In this document: piece after piece, positions 4,677 to 5,207 of the stretch
Numbering within the stretch: the first letter of the stretch is position 1
Layout: each line of letters begins with the position of its first letter
Source: Acholeplasmatales bacterium
GTDB taxonomy: Bacteria; Bacillota_I; Bacilli_A; Acholeplasmatales; Anaeroplasmataceae
Direction: 5' to 3'
Length of the DNA stretch: 5,207 bases
Assembly (NCBI GenBank): GCA_900770055.1
Contig: CAAGJD010000083.1
Location: 1 to 5,207 of the forward strand
Position numbers and translations under genes: made by a program
Notes under the pieces: generated by a model
Told to the model about the DNA's origin: nothing
Seen by the model: the letters and a program-made list of their open reading frames with translations, nothing else
The model's database searches: none

Positions 4677-5207
4677 ATGAAATATATAGAAATCATTATT
4701 CTAATGAATCTAGCTATTCATATTATTATTATCAAACTATCCTTATATATCTTAAGACAAAAGCCTAAATATGCTTGGATAGTTTTATCATCAATAATTG
4801 ATATTATTTATGTTATTTTATTTCTTTTATTACCATATCAAATAGAAGAATATAAATATCTATTTGTATTGTTAATATCAATTACACCCTTTATCGGTAA
4901 GGAAATATCTAAAACACTTACCCTAAGCTGTAGTTATTTAATGATAAATTTTATGCTAGGAGGAATCTCAGAACAATTATATCTTATAGTTAATAGTTTC
5001 TACTGTGTATTAATAGCTATAATAATAATTTATATCTTTATATTTATTATTTTTATTTCTAAAAAATTTAAAAATAATTCACTTTATTATCAGATAAGAA
5101 TTACTGATGGTAAGAAAAAATATAAATATTTAGGCTACTGTGATACAGGTAATTTTATTACTGATGAAGCAAATATTCCAATTGTATTTATTAATAAAAA
5201 AATTAAG
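4677..5207 (+). CDS. spoIIGA: SpoIIGA, sigma-E-processing aspartic protease, 3'-truncated by the window end (177 residues visible)
   Basis: SpoIIGA is the mother-cell membrane protease that cleaves pro-sigma-E once the forespore signals through SpoIIR. The visible part has the right architecture. About five membrane helices lie near residues 4-25, 33-53, 60-78, 82-97 and 103-127. A soluble domain follows, opening with YLGYCDTGNFITDEANIPIVFINKK. Its DTGN (Asp156) corresponds to the DSGN catalytic aspartate motif of the Bacillus subtilis enzyme, which also continues into a PV-hydrophobic strand. FMLGG (92-96) matches the conserved FLMGG of the fourth helix. The start MKYIEIIILMN aligns with the N-terminus of known SpoIIGA, so the ATG at 4677 is well supported, yet no Shine-Dalgarno sequence precedes it. 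The frame is open to the last base; compared with the 309-residue B. subtilis protein about 130 residues lie beyond the window. The upstream neighbour is pgcA rather than the more usual ftsZ; sigE would be expected next. Confidence 0.87.
   Translation, partial: MKYIEIIILMNLAIHIIIIKLSLYILRQKPKYAWIVLSSIIDIIYVILFLLLPYQIEEYKYLFVLLISITPFIGKEISKTLTLSCSYLMINFMLGGISEQLYLIVNSFYCVLIAIIIIYIFIFIIFISKKFKNNSLYYQIRITDGKKKYKYLGYCDTGNFITDEANIPIVFINKKIK

Noticed and set aside
4672..4680. Two-codon ORF ATGCCATGA overlapping the spoIIGA start as a translational-coupling leader
   Set aside because: There is no ribosome binding site for it, and if the TATACT box is used it would not be transcribed; short overlaps of this kind arise by chance.
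1..5207. tRNA, rRNA, CRISPR array, insertion sequence or phage genes
   Set aside because: No cloverleaf-like or rRNA sequence, no regularly spaced direct repeats, no transposase or terminal inverted repeats, and no unexplained long ORF on the - strand were seen.

Overview
The window is AT-rich DNA from a low-GC Bacillota (Firmicutes) genome. All six recognised genes lie on the + strand, use the standard code (TGG for Trp, no in-frame TGA) and mostly have purine-rich ribosome binding sites. The last gene is a clear but truncated spoIIGA, the sigma-E-processing aspartic protease of endospore formers, so the organism belongs to a sporulating lineage or one descended from it. No finer placement can be made from the sequence. 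The first 33 bases are not biological: they match the Illumina sequencing adapter exactly. The window therefore starts at an untrimmed read or contig end, and the first gene is cut there.

Layout: (1) 1-33 adapter; (2) 35-424 C-terminal part of a GGDEF diguanylate cyclase, with a terminator at 428-460; (3) 536-961 a small four-helix membrane protein of unknown function with its own promoter (477-505); (4) a long imperfect hairpin at 989-1032, either the terminator of gene 3 or a leader element of the next operon; (5) 1079-1348 and 1361-2719, a two-gene operon of an ACT-domain protein (UPF0237 family) and a PFL-like protein (UPF0210/DUF711 family), closed by a terminator at 2727-2754; (6) a 157-base intergenic region with an AT-rich dyad (2779-2803) and a good promoter (2818-2846), leading to pgcA (2877-4571), an alpha-phosphoglucomutase, closed by a strong terminator at 4606-4638; (7) 4677 to the end, spoIIGA, with no ribosome binding site and a -10-like box almost touching its start codon.

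The genes are not one pathway. Hairpin terminators separate them into short independent units covering c-di-GMP signalling, an unknown membrane protein, the ACT/PFL-like pair (probably small-molecule sensing plus a partner of unknown function), sugar-phosphate metabolism feeding UDP-glucose and cell-envelope synthesis, and sporulation. The points most worth a second look are the adapter and the chimeric peptide it creates, the possible leaderless start of spoIIGA and its unusual neighbour pgcA, the uncharacterised ACT/PFL-like pair with a cysteine cluster, the dyad upstream of pgcA, and a marked context bias in glycine codon choice (GGC almost only before T). I found no convincing wholly new system.
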